From assembly GCA_020726325.1 (NCBI GenBank), contig DYST01000006.1, positions 1 to 38,266 on the forward strand: 38,266 nucleotides of DNA, written 5' to 3'. The translations under genes and the position numbers were made by a program. The DNA comes from Thiomicrospira cyclica. GTDB taxonomy: Bacteria > Pseudomonadota > Gammaproteobacteria > Thiomicrospirales > Thiomicrospiraceae. Numbering within the stretch: the stretch's first letter is position 1; each line of letters begins with the position of its first letter. This document shows, piece after piece, positions 17,927-26,382 of this stretch. The notes under the pieces are model-generated. The model did not search any database. It had not been told where the DNA came from and saw only the letters and a list, made by a program, of their open reading frames with translations.

Positions 17927-19057
17927 TCATGGTGATTGTTTTAAATCTGGCGAAACAGGAATATTAGCAAAATCTGGTAGCTTTGAGATTTTCTTGTCAC
18001 GCAGCTGATAAACCATGGCCAAAATTTGCGCAACCGATGTAAATAACGCCCGAGGAATCACCTGACCAACCTCACTGTTATAATAAAGCGCGCGTGCTAA
18101 GGCAGGAGAGCGTACAACTTGAATTTTATGCTCCTGCGCAATGGTACGAATTTGCGCTGCCATAAAGTCAATCCCCATTGCCAAAACTTTGGGCGCACTA
18201 TCGCCGCCTTCGGCATCATATTGCAAAGCAATTGCATAGTGTTCTGGGTTAGTAATAATCACATCGGCATTAGGAACATCTTGCATCATTCGCCGCTGTG
18301 CCATTTCACGTTGCATCCGACGAATACGACCTTTAATTTCAGGACTACCTTCCGTTTGCTTATACTCATCTTTAACTTCTTGTTGTGTCATTTTCATATC
18401 TTCAGCATGATGCCAAAGCTGATAAGGCGCGTCAATTAATGCAATAACAATCAATCCCAAAGTCATAACCAGAAAAGCCTGTACCAACAGATCGCCAGCA
18501 TTTGCCATACCCAACATGACTTCCACTGTCCCCAGTAAACGCAATTCATATAACGTACTGTAAATAAATAAAATAGCAATGACACTCATTAACACAAACT
18601 TTAATAATGCTTTTACTAATTCAATCAACGCCTTCACTGAAAACATGCGTTTAATACCAGCAATAGGGTTTAACTTTGAAAACTTAGGAATCATAACCTC
18701 GGTGCTAAACAACCAGCCACCCACCAGAATATTTGACAAAACAGCCATCATCAACATCGCAACCATAAAAGGCATGACCATCCACAAAGCCGCTGTCAGT
18801 TGCGCAAAAATGAGATCAGATGCCTTTTTAATATCAAATGCATGATCACGATCGAAACTCAAGCCACCAGTGGTTGCTTTAACAAAATCATCTATCATTT
18901 GTGGACCTAAAAACATAAACCAAGCAGCGGATAAGAGCATAATCAACAGTGTCCCCAACTCTTTTGAGCGTGGAACTTGACCCTTTTTTCGCGCATCGGC
19001 GAGTTTTTTATCGGATGGGGATTCGGACTTTTCCTGACCGTCTGCATTTTCTGCCAT
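17927..19057 (-). CDS. flhB: Flagellar export switch protein FlhB
   Basis: KLADARKKGQVPRSKEL, DVIITNPEHYAIALQYD, VVRSPALARALYYNSEVGQ. Confidence 0.96.
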   Translation of the reverse strand: MAENADGQEKSESPSDKKLADARKKGQVPRSKELGTLLIMLLSAAWFMFLGPQMIDDFVKATTGGLSFDRDHAFDIKKASDLIFAQLTAALWMVMPFMVAMLMMAVLSNILVGGWLFSTEVMIPKFSKLNPIAGIKRMFSVKALIELVKALLKFVLMSVIAILFIYSTLYELRLLGTVEVMLGMANAGDLLVQAFLVMTLGLIVIALIDAPYQLWHHAEDMKMTQQEVKDEYKQTEGSPEIKGRIRRMQREMAQRRMMQDVPNADVIITNPEHYAIALQYDAEGGDSAPKVLAMGIDFMAAQIRTIAQEHKIQVVRSPALARALYYNSEVGQVIPRALFTSVAQILAMVYQLRDKKISKLPDFANIPVSPDLKQSP

Positions 19058-19058
19058 G

Positions 19059-19841
19059 TTATCGACTCAACTGATACTGAGAAACAAATGAAAGCGTAGT
19101 CTTCATAAAATATTGAAACTGCTCTAATAATAAAGGCAGTAACCACAACATCAATAAAAAACCACCAATAATGGTAATCACGAAACCAATCGAAAATACA
19201 TTTAATGTCGGTGCTGCTCGACCAATCAATCCTAAAGCCATATTAGCGAGCAATAATGCCGTAATTGTCGGTAAAGCAACAACCATTGCCCAAGCAAAAA
19301 TATGACTCCCCCAAAAAGCAATCTCTTTTACAGTTGCCGTCGATAAAAAGTGCCCATTGAGTGGCAATTGAACAAAACTATCACTCAACATTTGAATGAC
19401 TAACAAATGCCCATCTAATACCACAAAAAACAAGGTTGCCACGATGGTATAAAATTGACTAATCACAGGTGAGCTTGCCCCAGTCGAAGGGTCAACCATA
19501 GAAGCGAACCCCAACCCCATACCGTTAGCAATCATTTGACCTGCCAACGTGATCGCTTGGAATACAACGACAAATGCTAACCCCATTGCCAAGCCAATAC
19601 CAGCTTGTTCAATGGTCATGTACAAGCCTTCGTTGGTAAATGGATCGATGGGATGGTCTAATTTAATGGACGGCGCAATCGCGGCACTAATGATGATTGC
19701 AATAATTAACTTGAATCGCGTTGAAATGGTACGCGCTGACAAGACTGGCATAACAGCCATCAAAGCACCAACACGTATAAAAGGCCAAAAAAATGCTCCC
19801 CACCAAGACAAAAATGCATCGTAGGTAAACTGCGTTTGCAC
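19059..19841 (-). CDS. fliR: Flagellar export protein FliR
   Basis: Hydrophobic FliR-like protein located between fliQ and flhB. Confidence 0.94.
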   Translation of the reverse strand: MQTQFTYDAFLSWWGAFFWPFIRVGALMAVMPVLSARTISTRFKLIIAIIISAAIAPSIKLDHPIDPFTNEGLYMTIEQAGIGLAMGLAFVVVFQAITLAGQMIANGMGLGFASMVDPSTGASSPVISQFYTIVATLFFVVLDGHLLVIQMLSDSFVQLPLNGHFLSTATVKEIAFWGSHIFAWAMVVALPTITALLLANMALGLIGRAAPTLNVFSIGFVITIIGGFLLMLWLLPLLLEQFQYFMKTTLSFVSQYQLSR

Positions 19842-19846
19842 AAAAG

Positions 19847-20116
19847 CTAACCAATGACTTCTGGAATAGAGAGAATCAATTCACGTGTATAATCTACAAG
19901 AACAGCTAATAGCCAAGGCCCACCAAGCGTCAACACCGCGACAATAGCAACCAGTTTTGGAATAAAGCTCAGCGTCATTTCGTTAATTTGCGTTGCTGCC
20001 TGAAACATACCGACAAGCAAACCAATAACCAAAGTAGGCAACAACAAAGGAGCAGATAGTAAAATCGTCACCTCTAGCATTTTTTGTCCAATACTGAGAA
20101 CCGTCTCCGATGTCAT
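19847..20116 (-). CDS. fliQ: Flagellar export protein FliQ
   Basis: 89 aa; LVIGLLVGMFQAATQINEMTLSFIPK. Confidence 0.96.
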   Translation of the reverse strand: MTSETVLSIGQKMLEVTILLSAPLLLPTLVIGLLVGMFQAATQINEMTLSFIPKLVAIVAVLTLGGPWLLAVLVDYTRELILSIPEVIG

Positions 20117-20133
20117 CTCTTAAAACCTCATCG

Positions 20134-20895
20134 TTATAAACCACCAGGAACAACAAAACTATTCGCCAGTGTCCCCATAATTAAACTCCAGCCATCAACC
20201 AATACAAACAACATCAGTTTAAAGGGCATCGAAATAATCATTGGTGACAACATCATCATACCCATCGACATCAAAAGAGAAGACACAACCAAATCAATCA
20301 CCAGAAAGGGAATAAATAACAAAAAACCAATTTGAAAGGCTGTTTTTAATTCACTGGTAATAAAAGCGGGAATCAAGACGCGAAAGGGAACGGTATCAGG
20401 TGTATCTAATTTGACATTTGCCATTTCACCAAACAAGGCTAAATCATTTTCCCGTGTTTGCTGAATCATAAATTGACGCATAGGACCAGATCCAGCTTCA
20501 ATTGCCTGCATCAAATTCATTTGTTCGTTAAGATAAGGCTCTACGGCATCTTGATTAATTTTATCAAAGACAGGAGCCATAATGAACAGCGTCATAAACA
20601 ATGCTAAACCAATTAACACCTGGTTAGATGGTGTTTGCATCGTACCCAAAGCCTGACGCAAAATTGACAGTACAATCACAATACGCATAAAAGAAGTCAT
20701 GGTCATTAATGCCGCTGGTAATAAAGTTAACCCCGTCATTAAGAGTAGAATTTGAATTGATAAAGTATACTCTTGCTGACCAGTAACAGTATTCATCTGC
20801 ACATTAAAAGCGGGAATGCCCACTTCTGCACTTAGCCCTAACGGCATAAGCGTTAGCAGAATACTCATCATCAGCACAAGGCGTTTAATCATCAT
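20134..20895 (-). CDS. fliP: Flagellar export protein FliP
   Basis: [65 protein letters not shown]. Confidence 0.97.
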   Translation of the reverse strand: MMIKRLVLMMSILLTLMPLGLSAEVGIPAFNVQMNTVTGQQEYTLSIQILLLMTGLTLLPAALMTMTSFMRIVIVLSILRQALGTMQTPSNQVLIGLALFMTLFIMAPVFDKINQDAVEPYLNEQMNLMQAIEAGSGPMRQFMIQQTRENDLALFGEMANVKLDTPDTVPFRVLIPAFITSELKTAFQIGFLLFIPFLVIDLVVSSLLMSMGMMMLSPMIISMPFKLMLFVLVDGWSLIMGTLANSFVVPGGL

Positions 20896-21340
20896 GACTA
20901 ACTTTTTGACGACGCTGTAAGGCAGATTGTAATTTTTGCGCGAAACCTTCTGTCAAAGGTGCGCCATTAGCAACATTAGGTTCAGTAATATTAATTGGCT
21001 CTGCCAGTAAATGGAGTAAAGATATTTCAACCGCAGTAACGCCAATTACGAGCTGCTCTTGTCCAACTTGAATCAACAAGACGCGCTCACGCGAGCCAAC
21101 CGAAACCGCACCCAAAATTTTAAGATGTCCATTTGCCGCACCCTGAACTAAACCAGCACGTCGCAGCACCCAAGCAACAGCCAACAGCAAGCCTAACACA
21201 AGCATCAAGACAAATAGCATTTGTGCCAACATGCCACCAAAACCAGATGCTGGTGCAACAGCTTTTTCGGTTTCTTGTGCCACAACAAGGCATGGCATGA
21301 GAAACAATAAAACTGAAATTAATCGGGTAAACATCAACAT
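20885..21340 (-). CDS. fliO: Flagellar protein FliO
   Basis: Signal/TM plus [22 protein letters not shown]; between fliN and fliP. Confidence 0.9.
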   Translation of the reverse strand: MLMFTRLISVLLFLMPCLVVAQETEKAVAPASGFGGMLAQMLFVLMLVLGLLLAVAWVLRRAGLVQGAANGHLKILGAVSVGSRERVLLIQVGQEQLVIGVTAVEISLLHLLAEPINITEPNVANGAPLTEGFAQKLQSALQRRQKVSHDD

Positions 21341-21768
21341 TAGCGTAACTTTTTAACCCGTTCGATGGGGCTAACAACGTCGGTTAAGCGCACACCAAAT
21401 TTATCATTAACCACGACTACCTCACCATGCGCAATCAAAGTACCATTAACCAAGACATCTAAAGGCTCACCTGCCAAACGCTCTAACTCAATAATCGAGC
21501 CTTGCGTATAGGAGAGTAAACTACGGATGGTAACGTAGGCACGTCCAATCTCTAACGACAGTGTAACAGGCACGTCCATGACAACATCAAGATCGACCTT
21601 GTCTTTACCGCCTTTAGCTGTTTTTGTTTTAGTCGCAGATTCAGCTTCTGCCTGTTCTGATAGCGCTGCTCCCCAAGGATCTTCTTCATCAACAGCATCA
21701 GTGCCAGCTTCTGACTCTGCCTGTTCGGCAAGAGCCGCTGCCCAAGGATCTTCTTCCGTTTCGCTCAT
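21340..21768 (-). CDS. fliN: Flagellar motor switch protein FliN
   Basis: VMDVPVTLSLEIGRAYVTIRSLLSYTQGSIIELERLAGEPLDVLVNGTLIAHGEVVVVNDKFGVRLTDV. Confidence 0.96.
   Translation of the reverse strand: MSETEEDPWAAALAEQAESEAGTDAVDEEDPWGAALSEQAEAESATKTKTAKGGKDKVDLDVVMDVPVTLSLEIGRAYVTIRSLLSYTQGSIIELERLAGEPLDVLVNGTLIAHGEVVVVNDKFGVRLTDVVSPIERVKKLR
21647..21756 (-). repeat. Duplicated 41-nt segment within fliN (21647-21687 and 21716-21756), encoding EEDPWxAALxEQAE twice
   Basis: Near-identical copies spaced 69 nt, read directly. Confidence 0.88.
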
Positions 21769-22797
21769 TTACCACTCCAATGCGGTTTCTCGATCTCGAT
21801 ACGCGGGATGGCGTGTGAAATCCATCACTTGTATTGCTTTTTTACCTTCAAAATCGCCCAATCGTCCATGCGCAATGGTAATATCTTCTACACGAACAGG
21901 AACTAAGTCAGGCATTTCAATTGGGATAATATCCCCCACTTCCATCGCTAACAAGTCTTCCATCGACATATTAACGCGTGCTAATTCAGTGGATAACAAG
22001 ACTTCGATGTCTTTGGCTTCATCACGTATGGTTTTGTTCCAACGCTTATCACCTTCACCCTGTAATGAACGCATGCCCTCTTCGAGAATATCACGAATTG
22101 GCTCTAACATAGAGTAAGCCATCACAATGTCAATGCGTCCTTCTTGATTTTCAAAACGCACATAAACAGGCGAAATAACAACCATTTCGATGGGATCAAC
22201 AATCGAAGCAAACTTAGGATTCATTTCACTATTTAATACTTCCAGTTCGATTGGTAAAACAGGTTCCCAAGAAAGCATCAAACAGCGCGTACACTCATTG
22301 ACTAAATTACTAATAAGCCCCATTTCAACGGGGGTGTATTCTCGACCTTCAATCTTAAAACGCATTTGACCGTTACCACCGTAGTAAAGATCAATAATGC
22401 TAAAAATCAATTTTGAGTCGAGCGTAAGCAACCCTACCCCACCCAAAGCATCAATTCGAAGAATATTCAAACTACTGGGAAAGAATAAATTACGCAGATA
22501 CTCGTTCATTTTAATGATCTTGACTTCACCTGCAACCACCTCAACCTCCGTCTGAACCATATCAACTAATTTACGCTGAAAACAACGCGAAAATCGCTCG
22601 GTGATGATATCTAGTGCGGGAAAGCGACCGCGAATAATGCGTTCTTGGTTGGTAAAGTCAAATGCTTTGAGCGTTCCTAAGTCAGTACCTGAAGTATCTG
22701 TTTCTGTTTCAACCTCACCCCCCCCCATACCTCGGAGGAGGGCATCGATTTCATCTTGCTCTAATACATCTTCTTTAGGACCCATCGTTCCTAACAT
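21769..22797 (-). CDS. fliM: Flagellar motor switch protein FliM
   Basis: N-terminal CheY-binding type LEQDEIDALLRGM; FliM core. Confidence 0.97.
   Translation of the reverse strand: MLGTMGPKEDVLEQDEIDALLRGMGGGEVETETDTSGTDLGTLKAFDFTNQERIIRGRFPALDIITERFSRCFQRKLVDMVQTEVEVVAGEVKIIKMNEYLRNLFFPSSLNILRIDALGGVGLLTLDSKLIFSIIDLYYGGNGQMRFKIEGREYTPVEMGLISNLVNECTRCLMLSWEPVLPIELEVLNSEMNPKFASIVDPIEMVVISPVYVRFENQEGRIDIVMAYSMLEPIRDILEEGMRSLQGEGDKRWNKTIRDEAKDIEVLLSTELARVNMSMEDLLAMEVGDIIPIEMPDLVPVRVEDITIAHGRLGDFEGKKAIQVMDFTRHPAYRDRETALEW
22718..22726 (-). repeat. G9 homopolymer (coding strand) within fliM
   Basis: Nine consecutive C on + strand: ctcaCCCCCCCCCatacc. Confidence 0.95.
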
Positions 22798-22822
22798 GGT
22801 AAAACCCGCGCTTTATTGAGCA

Positions 22823-23416
22823 TTATTGCATGACAAAACGTTCAACTAAAATCTTATCGAGTAAGTCAGGATAAACTTTTTGTCCGTCTAAAGCGGCACG
22901 AGAAATAGCTAAAATTTCTTCTGCTACCTTTTCTTGCGCATCATCTGCACTCATTTCGGTATAAGTTTTTTTACGCAACGCTGCAGAAATATCATTGACC
23001 AAGATTGGTTTAATTGCTGTTAGCTCAGTCACAACTTCTGGAAAATTGGTCATCATTTTAATTTTGATGGCTAAATGCTTTGCTTTGCCTTCACCTTTAA
23101 AATTAACCACCAACTGTTCTAAGTCAAAAAACTGGGGTGATGATCCTGGTGCTGGTGCATGAAATTGTTTATAGCTTGGCGAATAGGCTTTACCATGATC
23201 AGCTGGCTTATAAGGCTCTTCCTTAGGTGCTTCTGCATGATCAGCTCCTGCTTTATCATCGTGCTTTTGACCTAACATCATAAACGCCGCCACGCCAACA
23301 GCGACGATTAATACAACGACAAGAACAATGAGAACAATCATTAATCCATTGCCACTCTTTTTAGGGGCTTCAACTTCGGTTTCTGCAGGTGCTGCTGCGG
23401 CTGGTTTTGCTGCCAT
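22823..23416 (-). CDS. fliL: Flagellar basal body-associated protein FliL
   Basis: Single N-terminal TM, FFDLEQLVVNFKGEGKAKHLAIKIKM; upstream of fliM. ATG at 23416 with AAGGA. Confidence 0.93.
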   Translation of the reverse strand: MAAKPAAAAPAETEVEAPKKSGNGLMIVLIVLVVVLIVAVGVAAFMMLGQKHDDKAGADHAEAPKEEPYKPADHGKAYSPSYKQFHAPAPGSSPQFFDLEQLVVNFKGEGKAKHLAIKIKMMTNFPEVVTELTAIKPILVNDISAALRKKTYTEMSADDAQEKVAEEILAISRAALDGQKVYPDLLDKILVERFVMQ

Positions 23417-23438
23417 AGTGATCATTCCTTAAGTAAAT

Positions 23439-24320
23439 TTAGGGGGTTAATTTTAAATCTTTTGCGCCACCAGCTGCTTTAGAGTCAGAGATACTTTGCA
23501 GGTTACGCTCTGCTTCTTTCGTCAGCACAATGATGCTAATGCGTCTATTACGAGGATTATAGGGGTTTTCGCGGTCGTATGGAACCGTATCTGCTAAACC
23601 AACCACTTGTGCGACCTTATTTACCTTAACGCCACCATTAATTAACTCCCTCCGCGCAGCATTGGCACGATCAGAAGAAAGCTCCCAGTTGCTATAGTCG
23701 TCCGCACCTTTATATTTTAAGGAATCGGTATGTCCAGCAATACTAATTTTATTATCGGATGATTTTAAAACTGTCCCCATCTCTTTTAGAATGGTGGCTG
23801 CATAGTCTTTCGGCAAGTCAACCCCAGCATCGAACATCGGACGTTTACGATCGTCTAATACCTGAATGCGCAAGCCACTTGGCGTGACATCAATTTGTAA
23901 TTGTTCTTTAAATTTGGAGAGTTCTTCGTTAGAGTCAATTTTTTTTTCGAGCTGCTCTTTCAAGTCTTCTAATTTTTTTTGTTCTTTTTCTTTATCTTCA
24001 GGCGTATCCCCTTCAACGGACATAGGCGCGTCCATCATACCGCCCATGTCGATTAGTGAGGTTGTCGCTTGACTGGCTTTATCTTTTGCAGGAACGAGCA
24101 CACTGGGTGCTGCTTCAATAACCGTCGGATCACGAAAGAAGGCAGCAATTTCTTTTTTCTCTTCATCGTTTGTACCACCTAATACCCACAACATCAAAAA
24201 GAATGCCATGGTAGCTGTCATTAAGTCAGCAAAAGCAATTTTCCACGCACCACCATGTGCTGCGTGAGGACACTTTTTACCACGTTTAATGATAATGGAT
24301 TGTTCACCTGCATCAGCCAT
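23439..24320 (-). CDS. motB: Flagellar stator protein MotB
   Basis: AWKIAFADLMTATMAFFLMLWVLG (plug/proton Asp) and OmpA-like ISIAGHTDSLKY...NWELSSDRANAARREL. Confidence 0.96.
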   Translation of the reverse strand: MADAGEQSIIIKRGKKCPHAAHGGAWKIAFADLMTATMAFFLMLWVLGGTNDEEKKEIAAFFRDPTVIEAAPSVLVPAKDKASQATTSLIDMGGMMDAPMSVEGDTPEDKEKEQKKLEDLKEQLEKKIDSNEELSKFKEQLQIDVTPSGLRIQVLDDRKRPMFDAGVDLPKDYAATILKEMGTVLKSSDNKISIAGHTDSLKYKGADDYSNWELSSDRANAARRELINGGVKVNKVAQVVGLADTVPYDRENPYNPRNRRISIIVLTKEAERNLQSISDSKAAGGAKDLKLTP

Positions 24321-24368
24321 GAACCTTATCTCCCCCTATTAAAGCGACAAGTTGCTCTTTTTTAACGA

Positions 24369-25220
24369 TTACTTAATGCTCTGTAAATATTCATCGAGGT
24401 CTTTAAAGGACACACGATAAATTGAAGGCACTGATTTACGCCCAAACTCAATGGCTACTTGTGGCGCGTAACCATTTAAGTTAGCGAGTAAACAGGTTTT
24501 AATGGTTGTATAAAATGCAGCTTCTTCATCTAATTTTGCACCCATTGCACCTGCAATCGGGGCAACGAAACCATATGCTGCCAAAATACCTAAGAAAGTA
24601 CCAACCAAGGCTACCGACATATGGTGCGCAATTTCCATCGGACCGGCATCCAAATAGGACATGGTAATAATAATCCCCATTACCGCCGCCACAATACCCA
24701 TGGCTGGCAAGGCTTGTGATGCCTCTGCAATGGCGGCAACAGGCACATGACCTTCATGATGATGAGATTCCATCTCGACGTTAATCAAATCTTCGATTTG
24801 ATAAGGATTGGTTGCACCTGAAATCATCAACCGTAGATAGTCGGTAATGAAGTCACTCACGTGATGATCATGTATTACTTTAGGGAACTCGCCAAATAGA
24901 GCTGACGAATGTGGATCTTCAACATCGGCTTCAATCGACATTAAGCCTTCTCGACGTGCTTTATTGAATAATTTAAACATTAACCCCAACAGTTGCTGGT
25001 AAGCCTCTTTATCAAAGGGAGAAGGCTTAATCAACCCTAACGCTCCTGAGAAACCTTTCTTCAATGCCCACCCTGGCGTTGCAATAACCCAAGCTCCAAT
25101 CGTCGCACCACAAATAATTACTACTTCTAGCGGCTGAATCAGGATACCAATACTACCGTGCGGTAAATAGCCACCTAATACACTACCAACGACGACAACC
25201 GTGCCAATAATCGCTTTCAT
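24369..25220 (-). CDS. motA: Flagellar stator protein MotA
   Basis: PLEVVIICGATIGAWV, LPAMGIVAAVMGIIITM, LVGTFLGILAAYGFVAPIA. Confidence 0.96.
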   Translation of the reverse strand: MKAIIGTVVVVGSVLGGYLPHGSIGILIQPLEVVIICGATIGAWVIATPGWALKKGFSGALGLIKPSPFDKEAYQQLLGLMFKLFNKARREGLMSIEADVEDPHSSALFGEFPKVIHDHHVSDFITDYLRLMISGATNPYQIEDLINVEMESHHHEGHVPVAAIAEASQALPAMGIVAAVMGIIITMSYLDAGPMEIAHHMSVALVGTFLGILAAYGFVAPIAGAMGAKLDEEAAFYTTIKTCLLANLNGYAPQVAIEFGRKSVPSIYRVSFKDLDEYLQSIK

Positions 25221-25311
25221 GGTGTTGTTACTTCCTAGTCTTTTTTATTATCATTACGTTGCAATTATTGCCAAGGTCATAGCTTAAAAGATTAGCTACT
25301 GACAAATGACC

Positions 25312-26313
25312 TTAGAGTTTACCAAAAATACGTTCTTGATTGTCAACAGAATCAGTTAAAGAAGCCTGTGCTTGACGAACATCTTGCAAAGTTTCCGCAA
25401 TTTTAGCCAACATATCGCTTGCTTCTTGCGCATCTGTCTGTGTTGTACCGACACGATCACGACTTGATTGCATGACTTTTACGGCTGTTCTTGCTTGTTT
25501 CTGTAACTCTTCGATAATTGACTGAATTTCTTTGGTTGCTTGTTGTGTTTTTTGCGCCAAAATACGCACTTCATCCGCTACTACCGCGAATCCACGACCA
25601 TGCTCACCAGCACGCGCTGCTTCAATGGCAGCATTAAGTGCCAATAGGTTTGTTTGCTCGGCAATATCTCGAATTAATACCAAAACTGTACCAATGTTTT
25701 CACTATCTTTTTCGAGTTGACGAATGACGTTAGCAGCATGAATCACTTCATCACTGAGGGTATTGATGCCCGCAATGACATTATCAAGCAATTTCGTTGT
25801 TTGACCAGATTGTCCATTCATGGTTGAAACCTGACTGCGCAATTGCGTTGCTGCTTCTCGGATACCATCGAGAACACCTTTAGCTTGTGAAAAAACAGCA
25901 CGATGGTCATTGTTTGCTGCAGACTGCTTGCTATAATTTGCTTGCACTTCTAGCGTTTGTACTTGATCTTGTGCTTGCTCGCATTTTTGTCTTTCCTGTT
26001 TCATCGCATCATCAATCGCAGCAATGAAACGGTTAAACTTTTCTACAAACACAACATCTTGCGTTGATGATGACATAATTGGCGATAAATTCTGAGTTGA
26101 CAGACGCTCAATTTGTTCTGTTAGCACTTGTAACAATTGGATATGCTGTTGACTATCGCGACCACTTTGGCGCATCACAAGCACCACAGCTGCAATCAAT
26201 CCAATAACAACTAACGCCCCTAAGCCAATGAAAATAACGCTATCATCGCCTGCATATGCAATCATGGGTAAGAGTGCCAACCCAATCAGTAATGCCAACT
26301 TTCTTGCCTTCAT
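25312..26313 (-). CDS. Methyl-accepting chemotaxis protein-like transducer without a periplasmic sensor domain
   Basis: MCP hairpin [44 protein letters not shown] at 26313 with AAAGGA; signal-like [21 protein letters not shown] then a TM almost immediately. Confidence 0.9.
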   Translation of the reverse strand: MKARKLALLIGLALLPMIAYAGDDSVIFIGLGALVVIGLIAAVVLVMRQSGRDSQQHIQLLQVLTEQIERLSTQNLSPIMSSSTQDVVFVEKFNRFIAAIDDAMKQERQKCEQAQDQVQTLEVQANYSKQSAANNDHRAVFSQAKGVLDGIREAATQLRSQVSTMNGQSGQTTKLLDNVIAGINTLSDEVIHAANVIRQLEKDSENIGTVLVLIRDIAEQTNLLALNAAIEAARAGEHGRGFAVVADEVRILAQKTQQATKEIQSIIEELQKQARTAVKVMQSSRDRVGTTQTDAQEASDMLAKIAETLQDVRQAQASLTDSVDNQERIFGKL

Positions 26314-26382
26314 TTTAATATATCCTTTTCGTTGTATCTGTTCAAGTTCATGATAATTGTTCATTATTTAGGTTATGCTGCT

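Noticed and set aside
21578-22117. 179-aa Ser-rich plus-strand ORF antisense to fliN/fliM
   Set aside because: Antisense shadow of strongly conserved FliN/FliM; Ser-rich composition is typical of such artefacts.
25221-25311. Sigma-28 promoter for motA (GGCAATAA resembling GCCGATAA)
   Set aside because: No TAAA-like -35 at the required spacing.
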